From SZUA-442 sp051011415 (GTDB lineage: Bacteria > Actinomycetota > Acidimicrobiia > Spongiisociales > UBA5794), in the NCBI GenBank assembly GCA_051011415.1, contig JBPCTY010000002.1:10373-74372 (forward strand): a DNA stretch of 64,000 nt. The letters are read 5' to 3'. The position numbers and the translations under genes were made by a program. This document shows positions 19,108-27,365 of the stretch, in pieces (the first letter of the stretch is position 1; every line of letters starts with the position of its first letter). The notes beneath the pieces are model-generated. The model was not told the DNA's origin. It did not search any database and was given only the letters and a program-made list of their open reading frames with translations.

Positions 19108-19335
19108 ATGACTGTTCCCTGCATCCGATGCTCACACCGTGCAACAAGTGTGCTGACCTATGACCACGCGGGTGCGGAGGCCTATCTCGATGATGCGCGA
19201 GGTGACGAACGCTCGTACGAGGGTCTGATGCTGTGCGAGAGCCACGCGGGCCGATTCTCGCCGCCTCGTGGCTGGGAACTGCACGACCGAAGGCGTCGAC
19301 CAGTAACGCTCTTTGGGGATTCGGAGGTCGATTGA
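19108..19335 (+). CDS. DUF3499-like small cysteine/histidine protein
   Basis: A 75-aa protein starting MTVPCIRCSHRATSVLTYDHAG. It has a CxxC near the N-terminus and a second possible metal site CESHAGRFSPPRGWEL, which matches the actinobacterial DUF3499 family that sits between DUF5719/metallopeptidase genes and phosphomannomutase genes. The likely role is a zinc-bound small protein; function unknown. ATG 19108 was chosen over an upstream in-frame start because the conserved part begins here; a TACCTT lies nine bases upstream. It ends one base before the next ATG. Confidence 0.75.
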   Translation: MTVPCIRCSHRATSVLTYDHAGAEAYLDDARGDERSYEGLMLCESHAGRFSPPRGWELHDRRRRPVTLFGDSEVD

Positions 19336-19336
19336 A

Positions 19337-19627
19337 ATGCCGATCGACAGGGATGTGCTTGAGGCGGTTCGCGAGATGGAGGAACCAGACCTTCGTCGAT
19401 TGTTCATGCTGACGAGGGCGAGGCTTGAGCGTCTTGGGCATGCGTTCCCTGATATCGGTCCCGAAGTCAAGATCAGAAGACAGATGGTTTCGTGTGGCAA
19501 GGATTCGTGCACAACCTGCCCGCATGGTCCGTATGTGTATGCATATTGGTCCGAGGATGGAAAACAGAAATCGAAGTATCTGGGACGTTTTGACGACATC
19601 CCAGAGGAAGACGCACTAGACACCTAG
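19337..19627 (+). CDS. DUF6788-like small protein
   Basis: A 96-aa protein: an acidic helical N-terminus (DRDVLEAVREMEEPDLRRLF) and a C-terminal part with CGKDSCTTCPHGPYVYAYW and QKSKYLGRF. The CxxxxCxxC-HGPY pattern is that of the DUF6788 family, often annotated as hypothetical proteins near mobile DNA, where its role is unknown. The start ATG lies a base after the DUF3499-like stop, so these two small genes are probably one transcript. Confidence 0.6.
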   Translation: MPIDRDVLEAVREMEEPDLRRLFMLTRARLERLGHAFPDIGPEVKIRRQMVSCGKDSCTTCPHGPYVYAYWSEDGKQKSKYLGRFDDIPEEDALDT

Positions 19628-19684
19628 CGCGCGCAATGCAATACTTAGCGTGGTCGTAGGGCATACGGCCTTCGAGGAGGAATC

Positions 19685-19876
19685 GTGAGGAAGGCATCAG
19701 CCGAAGGACTTGCTTGCACATCGTGCGGCTCTGAGTCCGTCATACAGATCGAGATGAAGCTTCCGGACGGCTCTGAGGTTGTCTTCAACTCATGTCACGT
19801 ATGCGAAAACCGCTGGTGGGACCGAGAAGGCGAATCGGTGCCCGTCGACGGCATTATCGACCTCGTCGGCGAGTAG
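19685..19876 (+). CDS. Small zinc-ribbon protein
   Basis: A 63-aa GTG-started protein with a strong GAGGAGG ribosome-binding site ending five bases before the start. Two CxxC pairs (ACTSCGS and CHVCENRWWDREG) flank a beta-hairpin-like segment (SVIQIEMKLPDGSEVVF), a classic zinc ribbon. The Trp pair after the second CxxC is typical of ribbon proteins that accompany transcription or RNA factors, but I do not recognise the family. It has its own spacing from neighbours (57 and 90 bases). Confidence 0.7.
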   Translation: MRKASAEGLACTSCGSESVIQIEMKLPDGSEVVFNSCHVCENRWWDREGESVPVDGIIDLVGE

Positions 19877-19966
19877 ATCAGTTCGATCCCAATCCCACGA
19901 TCGTCCAGCCACTGATCGTGGCTCGCTACCCATGACATCCTCGAATCAGCGGTACTCTTCTGCGCC

Positions 19967-22255
19967 ATGACAGCTGCCGCCCCACCGGAGGCGCCTGAAG
20001 AGGCGTCACCGCCGCCGCCCGTCCCAACTGACTCGCGGGAGCCCGCGGTGTCGAAATGGTTCGTGGCTGCCCTCGTCACGCTGCCGACAATTTTGATCGT
20101 GCTCACCATGTCGGGGGCGCTTGGCCCCATCCTGCGCGATGGCCAATCGCTCCTTCGGCTTCCGTATCTCTTGGTCGCAAACACCCCAACCGGGGGTGAC
20201 ATGGGCGCCCACGTTCTCCTGCCGAAGGTGCTTCTCGAAAGCGTGCTCCCATCCGGTCGCATCATGGGGTGGAGCATGGATTGGTACGCGGGGTTCCCTG
20301 CGCTGTACTTCTACTTCCCGCTCCCTGCACTCTCTACGGTGGCGCTCGACCTGGTGCTGCCGTACGGGATTGCGTTCAAGCTCGTCACGATTGCTGGCCT
20401 GGTTGCGCTGCCCGTGTGCTCGTACTTCATGGTCAGGTTCTTCGGTTTCACCCGCTTCGTCGCCGCCATCGCTGGCGTTGCTGGGTCGCTCTTTGTGTTT
20501 ATGGAGAGCTATTCGATCTTCGGAGCGAACATCAAGTCGACGTTGGCGGGTGAATTCTCGTTCTCGTGGTCCTTTGCCTTATCTGTCCTATTCGTTGGCA
20601 TGGCCGTGCGCGACTTTCATCAGGGTCGCAAATTCAGCCCGTGGACCGGCGTAGTCCTCGGAATCACCGCTCTTGCGCACATCATCACGACGATCGTTGT
20701 GGTCTTCACAACCCTGCCTTTGCTGCTCGCACCGGTGTTCTACGCCTTGTTCAATAGGGACAAGGTTGGCGAAGCTCGAGATGGTGCGATCGGGCTCGCA
20801 ACGTCGTATCTCGTTGGCTTTGCGGTCTCGGCGTTCTGGTCGCTTGCACTCGGAGTGCGAGTCCTCGAGGGCATGACGTCCGACATGGGTTGGGCGCCAG
20901 TCACAACCATTGTCGGTGCGTACCAGAACCCGGGTTCACCGATTCCGGGTGAGATCGTGCCAGTCCTCGCAATCGCCGTCGTTGGGATGGTGTGGTCGCT
21001 GCTTCGCCGGGACAAGGTCATGACGCTGCTGTGGATGACGCTCTGGCCGCTCGCTGGCTACTTCCTTATCGCACAGATCGACCTCACGATGTTGTACAAC
21101 GCCCGATTGCTGCCCTATTGGTTCTACGGGTTGTACGTCTTCGCCGGTATCGCGATTGGTCTGGGAATGGTTGCGATCGGTCGGCGATTCCTCGATCGGC
21201 GGCGAGCGACCATGGTCGCCGGAACGGTGGCAGTACTCGTCATGGTGGGCGCCGCGGCCTTGTCAATGCATGACCTTCCCGGATGGGTCAAGTGGAATTA
21301 CGAAGGCTACGAAGGCAAGCAGGTGTGGCCCGAGTACGAGCAGTTAATGGAGACCGTCGACGACCTTCCGCCCGGGCGCATCATGTGGGAAGCCAATAGT
21401 GAGATGAACAAGTACGGGACGCCAATGGCCTTGATGCTGTTTCCGTTCTGGTCAGAGGGCCACCCGTCGATGGAGGGCTTGTTCTTCGAGAGTTCGCTGA
21501 CAACACCGTTCCACTTCTTGAATGCCGCTGAAGTATCCCTACGTCCGTCGAATCCCGTGCGAGGGCTCAACTATCACTCAATGAATTTCGACAGGGGCAC
21601 AAAGCACCTCGCCGTCTACGACGTTGCCTACTACGTCTCGTACACCGAGGAGGCAGCTCTCGCCGCGGAGGAATTCGGGCTCCCAACAATCGCGGAATCT
21701 GAGCCGTGGACGATCTTTGGTCTGCCTGATGCAGACCGCATCGAGGTTGCGACGTATGAGCCAGTGGTGTGGGCGGGCGAAGAGGACTTCGTCGATGCGG
21801 CACTCGAGTGGTACGACGACGTCGACAACCTCGACAAGTGGCTTGTTGAGGACGGCCCAGACAGCTGGGTGCGTGTGACCAACGTTGATCAGCGCCTTGA
21901 TAGCCCGCAGCAGTATCCGGACGCCGGATCCGCCGAGGTCACCGTGTTCGAGGATCACGAAGTGTCGTTCACAACCGACTCGGTCGGGATCCCTCACCTT
22001 GTGAAGGTTTCCTATTTCCCGAACTGGCAGGCCGAGGGGGCTGGCGAGGTATATCGGGTCGCACCCTCACTGATGCTGGTGATACCGACGCAGGCGGAGG
22101 TAACCCTTCAGTTCGGTCTCACATGGGTCGAAATCGTAGGTGCAGGCCTCACCGTTATCGCCGTGGTCGGTCTGACCGCATATGGGGTGACCTACCTCGT
22201 CAGGCGAAGGAAGAGTCGACGTGAAGAGCTATCTGAAGACATTCGCGAATCGTGA
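19967..22255 (+). CDS. Polytopic membrane protein, PF10131-like (PTPS-related), possible GT-C-type glycosyltransferase
   Basis: A 762-aa protein with a Pro/Glu-rich N-terminal tail, about ten membrane helices (roughly residues 28-440) and a C-terminal extracytoplasmic domain closed by a last helix (WVEIVGAGLTVIAVVGLTAYG) and a basic tail. The loop TPTGGDMGAHVLLPKVLL and GWSMDWYAGFPALYFYFPLP is the usual signature of the family named for a 6-pyruvoyl-tetrahydropterin-synthase-related domain. These proteins have the architecture of GT-C enzymes that use lipid-linked sugars, but activity is unproven. It overlaps gtrA by 35 bases. A TACTCT eight bases before the ATG is compatible with a near-leaderless message. 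Confidence 0.78.
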   Translation: MTAAAPPEAPEEASPPPPVPTDSREPAVSKWFVAALVTLPTILIVLTMSGALGPILRDGQSLLRLPYLLVANTPTGGDMGAHVLLPKVLLESVLPSGRIMGWSMDWYAGFPALYFYFPLPALSTVALDLVLPYGIAFKLVTIAGLVALPVCSYFMVRFFGFTRFVAAIAGVAGSLFVFMESYSIFGANIKSTLAGEFSFSWSFALSVLFVGMAVRDFHQGRKFSPWTGVVLGITALAHIITTIVVVFTTLPLLLAPVFYALFNRDKVGEARDGAIGLATSYLVGFAVSAFWSLALGVRVLEGMTSDMGWAPVTTIVGAYQNPGSPIPGEIVPVLAIAVVGMVWSLLRRDKVMTLLWMTLWPLAGYFLIAQIDLTMLYNARLLPYWFYGLYVFAGIAIGLGMVAIGRRFLDRRRATMVAGTVAVLVMVGAAALSMHDLPGWVKWNYEGYEGKQVWPEYEQLMETVDDLPPGRIMWEANSEMNKYGTPMALMLFPFWSEGHPSMEGLFFESSLTTPFHFLNAAEVSLRPSNPVRGLNYHSMNFDRGTKHLAVYDVAYYVSYTEEAALAAEEFGLPTIAESEPWTIFGLPDADRIEVATYEPVVWAGEEDFVDAALEWYDDVDNLDKWLVEDGPDSWVRVTNVDQRLDSPQQYPDAGSAEVTVFEDHEVSFTTDSVGIPHLVKVSYFPNWQAEGAGEVYRVAPSLMLVIPTQAEVTLQFGLTWVEIVGAGLTVIAVVGLTAYGVTYLVRRRKSRREELSEDIRES

Positions 22256-22682
22256 ATCCGCCGTCCAGGCGATAAAGGTTGCGATTGTCGGTGTGTTCAA
22301 CACCGTTGTCTCCTTCACCCTCTTCAACGTCTTTCTCGCGGTCGGTCTTGGCTGGTTTGTCTCCATCACGGTGTCCTTTGCGCTGACGACGTTCATGTCA
22401 TACCTGATCAACCGCCGCTGGACGTTTGAGCTGACGGATGGCCATGTCTCCGCGCGCGAGACAGCCTCGTTCTTTGGCGTCAACATCGCCGCCTACTTTG
22501 CATCTGTCGCGATCGTTTGGCTCGCCGACACCCTCTTTGGGCCACTTGGAACTATCGGATACAACGTTGCCCTGCTCTTTGCGGCAGTGCTGCTGATCCT
22601 TCCGAAGCTCGCTGGGTACCGCGATCTTGTCTTTGGGGAAGCGCTCGACGAAGAGACGCAGGAATCCGTTCCAAGTTCGTGA
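22221..22682 (+). CDS. GtrA-family flippase-like membrane protein
   Basis: A 153-aa protein with four membrane helices (IKVAIVGVFNTVVSFTLFNVF, FVSITVSFALTTFMSYLINR, FFGVNIAAYFASVAIVWL, YNVALLFAAVLLILPKL cut here as separate segments). NRRWTF after helix two is the hallmark of GtrA. Family members help move polyprenyl-linked sugars across the membrane or act in cell-wall glycan assembly. The GTG start lies inside the end of the upstream polytopic gene, implying coupling. The GT2 gene on the opposite strand just downstream is of the dolichyl-phosphate-sugar synthase type that commonly partners GtrA. Confidence 0.88.
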   Translation: MKSYLKTFANRESAVQAIKVAIVGVFNTVVSFTLFNVFLAVGLGWFVSITVSFALTTFMSYLINRRWTFELTDGHVSARETASFFGVNIAAYFASVAIVWLADTLFGPLGTIGYNVALLFAAVLLILPKLAGYRDLVFGEALDEETQESVPSS

Positions 22683-22701
22683 CTCCGGAGGCACCCCGGA
22701 G
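22683..22701. terminator. Hairpin between convergent genes
   Basis: CTCCGG (22683-22688) and CCGGAG (22696-22701) form a six-pair stem with a seven-base loop between the convergent gtrA and GT2 genes. There is no T-tract, so it is at best a weak or Rho-assisted terminator serving either strand. Confidence 0.35.
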
Positions 22702-22714
22702 AGCGTGCCCGGAT

Positions 22715-23419
22715 CTAGTCCTGGAGCGAGCCTCGGATGGCCCACACGCCCTTGAGCGTGCGAGGCACGCGTTTGACGAGGCTCGAGTTCGTTTCGCGGA
22801 GCTCCTCAACGAAGACCGGTAGCTCGACGATCCGATACCCGGCTTTCTCTGCCCGAACAACGAGTTCTGTATCGAAGAGGTCCGTGGTCGAGATGACCGA
22901 TGGTGCGATGTCATCAACGACCGTCTTGCGAACGAGCTTCATACCGTGCGTATCAGACACGCCTGAGCCGAGGCCGTAGCGGAGAACCTGATTGAAGGTC
23001 CAGGTTCCCAGCCGTCGCCAGGCTCCACGTCGGTCGTCAGAACCTTCCGCTCGTTTGGATGCCAACACGATGTCCGCACCCTCGAGGGCAAGCGCGTCAT
23101 TGAGAAAGTTGCCGGAGAAGTAGTCGATATCGAAGTTGACGACCCACTCGGTGGAGGCAGCAAGAAAGCCGTCACGCATCGCAGCGCCGTAGTCCGGTGT
23201 CGGGAGCTCCATCAGGTCAAGCGAAGGGTGGTCGTTCATCGCAGCGCGGACAAGATCTGCGGTGTTGTCGGTAGAACCGTTCTCCGCAATGACAACAGAT
23301 ACGTCGGCGTCGACGCGTTGCATGTCCTCGAACAGCAGGGGGAGCGCGGTCGGCAGGTAGTCAGCCTCGTTGTGCACGGGGATGACGACCGTGATGCCTG
23401 GGCGTGAGGGCTCGGTCAT
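22715..23419 (-). CDS. GT2-family glycosyltransferase, polyprenyl-phosphate sugar synthase-like
   Basis: A 234-aa GT-A enzyme with no membrane helix. It starts ITVVIPVHNEADYLPTALPLL, has VVIAENGSTDNTADLV for nucleotide binding, NFDIDYFSGNFLND at the position of the acidic metal site, and DTHGMKLVRKTV. The layout is that of dolichyl/polyprenyl-phosphate glucose or mannose synthases that charge a lipid carrier for GtrA-like flipping. Sugar is not predictable. Convergent to gtrA, 32 bases apart, and divergent from manB. Confidence 0.85.
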   Translation of the reverse strand: MTEPSRPGITVVIPVHNEADYLPTALPLLFEDMQRVDADVSVVIAENGSTDNTADLVRAAMNDHPSLDLMELPTPDYGAAMRDGFLAASTEWVVNFDIDYFSGNFLNDALALEGADIVLASKRAEGSDDRRGAWRRLGTWTFNQVLRYGLGSGVSDTHGMKLVRKTVVDDIAPSVISTTDLFDTELVVRAEKAGYRIVELPVFVEELRETNSSLVKRVPRTLKGVWAIRGSLQD

Positions 23420-23487
23420 GGGCGACGGAGTGTAGGTGTGGGTTCGCCTACTGGCAGGCTGGGTGACAGCCGTACACTCTGCGGTTC

Positions 23488-24825
23488 ATGGACCTTTCAC
23501 ACATCATCAAGGCGTATGACGTCCGCGGAATCGTTCCGGACGAGTTTGATACCGACGCTGCAACCCGAATAGGTGCTGCTTTTGCGGCCTTCATTGACAC
23601 CGATGAGGTCATCGTTGGTTATGACTGCCGGACCTCTACTCCTGCGATCAAGCAGGCTCTCGTGGATGGCATCACCAGTCAAGGTGTCGGTGTCCGCTTG
23701 ATAGGTGAGGTCCCAACGGATGTCCTCTACTACGCCTCCGGTGCGATGTCGCTCCCAGGGGCAGTGATCACTGCATCGCATAACCCAGCTCAATACAACG
23801 GGCTGAAGTTCTGTCGAGCGGCCGCAGCGCCAATAGGCCAGGAGACGGGGCTCTTGGATATTCGGAGAATGGCCGAGGAGGGACTCGACCCCACGCCACA
23901 TCAAGGCACGGTTACGGAGTACGAGATCATCCCCGGCTATGTCGAACATGTCCTCCAAACAACGGGTGCTGCAGGAATCCACGGGCTCCGGGTGGCGGCG
24001 GATGGCGGCAACGGCATGGCCGGAGCGGCATTGCCACAGGTCTTTGAACGGATAGATGCCGAACTGCTCGGTCTGTACCTCGAGCCCGATGGAACCTTCC
24101 CTAACCATCCAGCCGATCCGCTTCGACCGGAGAATCTGATCGACCTCACCGAGCTTGTACTCACCGAGGACGCTGACCTCGGCGTCGCCTTCGATGGTGA
24201 CGCGGACCGGGCGTTCTTCATCGACGACAAGGGCGTCCCGCTTCCGGGAAGCACAACGACAGCAATGATCGCAGCATGGTTTCTTGAGCAACATCCCGGC
24301 GATGCGGTCGTCCACAACCTGATCTGCTCCCGTGCAGTGGCTGAAACGGTCGAAGCAGCTGGCGGAATGCCGGTGCGAACGAAGGTCGGTCATTCCTATA
24401 TCAAGCAAGTGATGGCAGAGACTGACGCCATTTTCGGCGGCGAACACTCCGGCCACTATTACTTCAGGGACAACTACCGGGCCGACAGCGGAATCATGGC
24501 CATGCTCGTCGTGCTGAGGGTGCTGTCAGATGCCCGTGTTCCGCTTTCGGAACTGCGCAAGGCCTATGAGCCCTATGCCCAGTCTGGCGAGATCAATTTC
24601 AAGGTGTCGAGCATTGAACGCGCCGACGCCGCAGTGGCTCAAAGGTTCGAAGAGTTTCCATCCGACCGACTCGACGGGCTCACCGTCGATCTTGGTGATC
24701 GATGGTTCAACCTCAGGCCCTCGAACACGGAACCGGTCCTTCGGCTTAACGTCGAAGGACCTGACGACACCGCTGTCGAGGAGTTGGTTGATCAAGTTGC
24801 AGCAGTCATCAAGGAGAGCTCGTGA
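23488..24825 (+). CDS. manB: Phosphomannomutase/phosphoglucomutase
   Basis: A 445-aa alpha-D-phosphohexomutase interconverting mannose-6-P and mannose-1-P (possibly also glucose phosphates), feeding GDP-mannose for glycans and lipoglycans. It has the start IIKAYDVRGIVPDEF, the phosphoserine loop ITASHNPAQYNGLK (active Ser near residue 96), the metal loop FDGDADRAFFID, the sugar loop GGEHSGHYYFRD and the phosphate loop RPSNTEPVLRLN. A TACACT lies nine bases before the ATG. Its stop overlaps the next start, and the neighbourhood (DUF3499, Trm112-like, SahH) matches other actinobacteria, which supports the manB name. Confidence 0.93.
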   Translation: MDLSHIIKAYDVRGIVPDEFDTDAATRIGAAFAAFIDTDEVIVGYDCRTSTPAIKQALVDGITSQGVGVRLIGEVPTDVLYYASGAMSLPGAVITASHNPAQYNGLKFCRAAAAPIGQETGLLDIRRMAEEGLDPTPHQGTVTEYEIIPGYVEHVLQTTGAAGIHGLRVAADGGNGMAGAALPQVFERIDAELLGLYLEPDGTFPNHPADPLRPENLIDLTELVLTEDADLGVAFDGDADRAFFIDDKGVPLPGSTTTAMIAAWFLEQHPGDAVVHNLICSRAVAETVEAAGGMPVRTKVGHSYIKQVMAETDAIFGGEHSGHYYFRDNYRADSGIMAMLVVLRVLSDARVPLSELRKAYEPYAQSGEINFKVSSIERADAAVAQRFEEFPSDRLDGLTVDLGDRWFNLRPSNTEPVLRLNVEGPDDTAVEELVDQVAAVIKESS

Positions 24826-25001
24826 CCGAAATGCCCCTTATTGATCCAGACCTTCTCGCCATCATGCAATGCCCCGCGTGCACTGGCACTCTGAGCGAGC
24901 GCAAAGAACCTCCGGCACTCCTATGTGGTGACTGTGGTCGCGCCTATCGAGTCGAGGACGGGATCCCCGTGATGCTGGTTGACGAGGCAGAACAGACCTA
25001 A
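24822..25001 (+). CDS. Trm112-family small zinc-binding protein
   Basis: A 59-aa protein from GTG 24822, preceded by AAGGAG five bases upstream and overlapping the manB stop by four bases. It reads LLAIMQCPACTGTLSER, then LCGDCGRAYRVEDGIPVMLVDEA: two CxxC pairs and the GIPVML ending of the Trm112/YcaR family. Eukaryotic Trm112 activates methyltransferases; bacterial members are small partners of unknown use. Its C-terminus overlaps the convergent lipoprotein gene by four bases. Confidence 0.88.
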   Translation: MTEMPLIDPDLLAIMQCPACTGTLSERKEPPALLCGDCGRAYRVEDGIPVMLVDEAEQT

Positions 25002-25996
25002 GCGTCGGTTCCGAAGTCGAAATCAAAGTCGAGAAATTCCAGATCCTCGATCGCCGTGACCTGATCCGCAGGGGGCGCTGACACCACAACGGGTCCGCCG
25101 ATGTCATACATGTTGTACTCGATGCTCATCGAGCCGAACTCTGAGTCGGTGCTCATCGAGGCATCAATCTCCATCACGAGCCGTACCAGATAGCCCTCAG
25201 CGCTTACCCACAGGTCGAGCGGCAGGAGACCATCCGCAAAGATTCCCGACTCCTCAAGCTCCGTGCGTTCCTCAGCCGACAGCTGGTCGATCATCGCTGA
25301 CGTGTCGAAGGTGACGCGGTAGTGGGTCGCATCGACCCCGTTCACCGATTCAGCCCCAAGGTCTTCCACTGTGGCGCTGGCACCCTCGTAGGCCTCCAGA
25401 ATCTCGTTGGGATCGGTTGGCACCTGCTCGAATCCGGATGAGAAGTCGTCGCCATCCTCGGCTGGCATGGAGATCCACGGTGTCGCCGCTCCAAACAGCT
25501 CATTGAAGAACACCGCATTCATGTAGGCGCGTTCGCCGACCTGGCGAAACTCCATTGTTCCAAGCATCCCGGCCGCCATGGCTGCGAATGGGTCGTCGGT
25601 GTCTGCCGCAACGGCGTCAGCCAGCCCAGACATGTCTATCGAGAAGGAACCGTCCCCTGTGTCCGCATCGAAGGCGCTGGCGAAGCTGAACGAGATGTCT
25701 GTGGTGCCCGACGTCCCGGTATCGAGTCCTGACATCTCGATCGTGCCTTCGACCCGGGCTGACGTGATCTCCGAAGTGGCGCTGAGTGTCTCAAGGAGTT
25801 TTGAGACATCATCCTCAGCCTCCGTGGAGCCAGTGGTGGTTGACGTTGTGCTCGATGACGTGTCCGGCGGCGCAGTCTGCGTCGTCGTCACAACCGCTGT
25901 TGTCGTCGTTTCCTCGGCTGCTGAGGTTTCGCCCTCAGCGCATCCGGCGGCGACGATCGCAAGCACGATGGTCACGGCAAGCAGGATTCGTTTCAC
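24998..25996 (-). CDS. Secreted lipoprotein, LppX/LprG-like by pattern
   Basis: About 332 aa. The start GTG 25996 is preceded by GGGGG four bases away and gives a classic lipoprotein signal, VKRILLAVTIVLAIVAAGCAEG, with the lipobox Cys near residue 19; an ATG at 26017 would add seven residues. A Thr/Ser-rich linker follows, then a mature domain with ITSARVEGTIEMSG, MEFRQVGERAYMNAVFF, VNGVDATHYRVTFD and LPLDLWVSAEGYLVRLVMEID. The arrangement (repeated beta strands, a statement that a variable is converted via a His/Tyr strand) resembles LppX/LprAFG-type lipid-binding lipoproteins, which is a weak assignment. It ends in an acidic DFDFDFGTDA tail. Confidence 0.75.
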   Translation of the reverse strand: MKRILLAVTIVLAIVAAGCAEGETSAAEETTTTAVVTTTQTAPPDTSSSTTSTTTGSTEAEDDVSKLLETLSATSEITSARVEGTIEMSGLDTGTSGTTDISFSFASAFDADTGDGSFSIDMSGLADAVAADTDDPFAAMAAGMLGTMEFRQVGERAYMNAVFFNELFGAATPWISMPAEDGDDFSSGFEQVPTDPNEILEAYEGASATVEDLGAESVNGVDATHYRVTFDTSAMIDQLSAEERTELEESGIFADGLLPLDLWVSAEGYLVRLVMEIDASMSTDSEFGSMSIEYNMYDIGGPVVVSAPPADQVTAIEDLEFLDFDFDFGTDA

Positions 25997-26108
25997 TGTG
26001 CCCCCTGGGGTGTTCATCTGAGAGTATCGGCAGAAACTTGCAGATGGTTGAGTTGAGCACGGTGCATTTGAGTGCGCCGTACCATGTGGCGACCCCACCG
26101 AGGAACCC

Positions 26109-27356
26109 ATGAATCACGACATCGCACACATCGGACTGTCTGAGCAAGGACACCTACGAATCGAATGGGCGGCTCGCCGAATGCCCGTTCTTGCAGCTAT
26201 CAAGCAGCGATTCTCCGAGGAGAAGCCACTCGCTGGCTACCGAATTGGTGCGTGCATGCATGTGACGACGGAGACGGCGAACCTGATGCTGGCGCTCGTG
26301 GAAGGTGGCGCCGAAGTAGCCCTTTGCGCATCAAACCCACTTTCGACACAAGATGACGTCGCTGCGGCTCTCGTCGACGCAGGAATTCCGGTGTATGCAG
26401 TACGTGGCGAAGACGCAGACATGTTCTACGACCACATCAACGCTGTCCTGGATACCGAGCCGCACATCATCTTCGATGACGGAGCGGACATGACGACTGT
26501 GCTTCACAAGGAGCGTGTTGATCAACCGATTCTGGGTGGTATGGAGGAGACGACCACTGGGGTCATCCGGCTCAAGGCGATGGCCGAGGACGATGTCCTC
26601 AGGTTCCCAGTCGTCGCGGTCAATGACTCGGACACCAAGCACTTGTTCGACAACCGACACGGAACCGGTCAGTCCTCGCTCGACGGGATCCTCCGCGCAG
26701 CAAACATTCTGTATGCCGGCCGGCGCGTCGTCGTCGCTGGATTCGGCGACTGTGGCTGGGGTATCGCAACGCGAGCCAAGGGTATGGGCGCCGATGTCAT
26801 CGTGACTGAGATCAACCCAATCCGAGCGGTCGCCGCAGCAATGGAAGGGCACCGGGTCATGACAAGCATGGAAGCCGCAGCGGAAGGTGACGTGTTCATC
26901 ACGGCTACCGGCAACATCCACGTGTTCGGGGCTGAACACTTTGCGATCATGAAGGACAATGCGATCGTTGCCAACGCGGGACACTTCGATGTGGAACTCG
27001 ATCTCGCTGCGCTCGATGAGATGGCGGACTCGCGCCGGGTTCTGCGTGACAATCTGGAGGAGTTCACACTTCCCAACGGCCGAAGAATCCTTGTGGTCGC
27101 TGAAGGCCGTCTGGTCAATCTCGGTGCAGCTGAGGGCCACCCTGCCGATGTGATGGATCTGTCGTTCTCAGACCAGGCGATCGCTGCGGAGTGGATTGTC
27201 CAGAATGCGGACTCGCTTGATCCGAAGGTGTACCGCCTTCCACAGGAGCTCGACGAAGAGGTCGCCCGTCTGAAGCTCGAGGCCATGTCCGGATCGCTCG
27301 AACCGTTGTCGAAAGAGCAGGCTGATTACTTGTCGTCCTGGCAGCACGGAACCTGA
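26109..27356 (+). CDS. ahcY: Adenosylhomocysteinase (or S-inosylhomocysteinase), short form
   Basis: A 415-aa NAD-dependent hydrolase that removes S-adenosylhomocysteine left by methyltransferases. Substrate-site residues appear in CMHVTTETANLML, DDGADMTTVLH, GGMEETTTGV and VNDSDTKHLFDNRHGTG; the NAD fold is VVVAGFGDCGWGIATRAKG; ANAGHFDVE carries the later His. Most actinobacterial enzymes are about 485-495 aa and end in HYRY. This one lacks the roughly 40-residue insertion and that tail, ending LSKEQADYLSSWQ, so it is of the Thermotoga/archaeal type, some members of which prefer the inosyl substrate. Function otherwise secure. Confidence 0.9.
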   Translation: MNHDIAHIGLSEQGHLRIEWAARRMPVLAAIKQRFSEEKPLAGYRIGACMHVTTETANLMLALVEGGAEVALCASNPLSTQDDVAAALVDAGIPVYAVRGEDADMFYDHINAVLDTEPHIIFDDGADMTTVLHKERVDQPILGGMEETTTGVIRLKAMAEDDVLRFPVVAVNDSDTKHLFDNRHGTGQSSLDGILRAANILYAGRRVVVAGFGDCGWGIATRAKGMGADVIVTEINPIRAVAAAMEGHRVMTSMEAAAEGDVFITATGNIHVFGAEHFAIMKDNAIVANAGHFDVELDLAALDEMADSRRVLRDNLEEFTLPNGRRILVVAEGRLVNLGAAEGHPADVMDLSFSDQAIAAEWIVQNADSLDPKVYRLPQELDEEVARLKLEAMSGSLEPLSKEQADYLSSWQHGT

Positions 27357-27365
27357 CGCCGCAAT

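Noticed and set aside
26018..26108. Possible SAH or SAM riboswitch before ahcY
   Set aside because: The 90-base gap has no recognisable conserved core or pairing pattern of those riboswitches.
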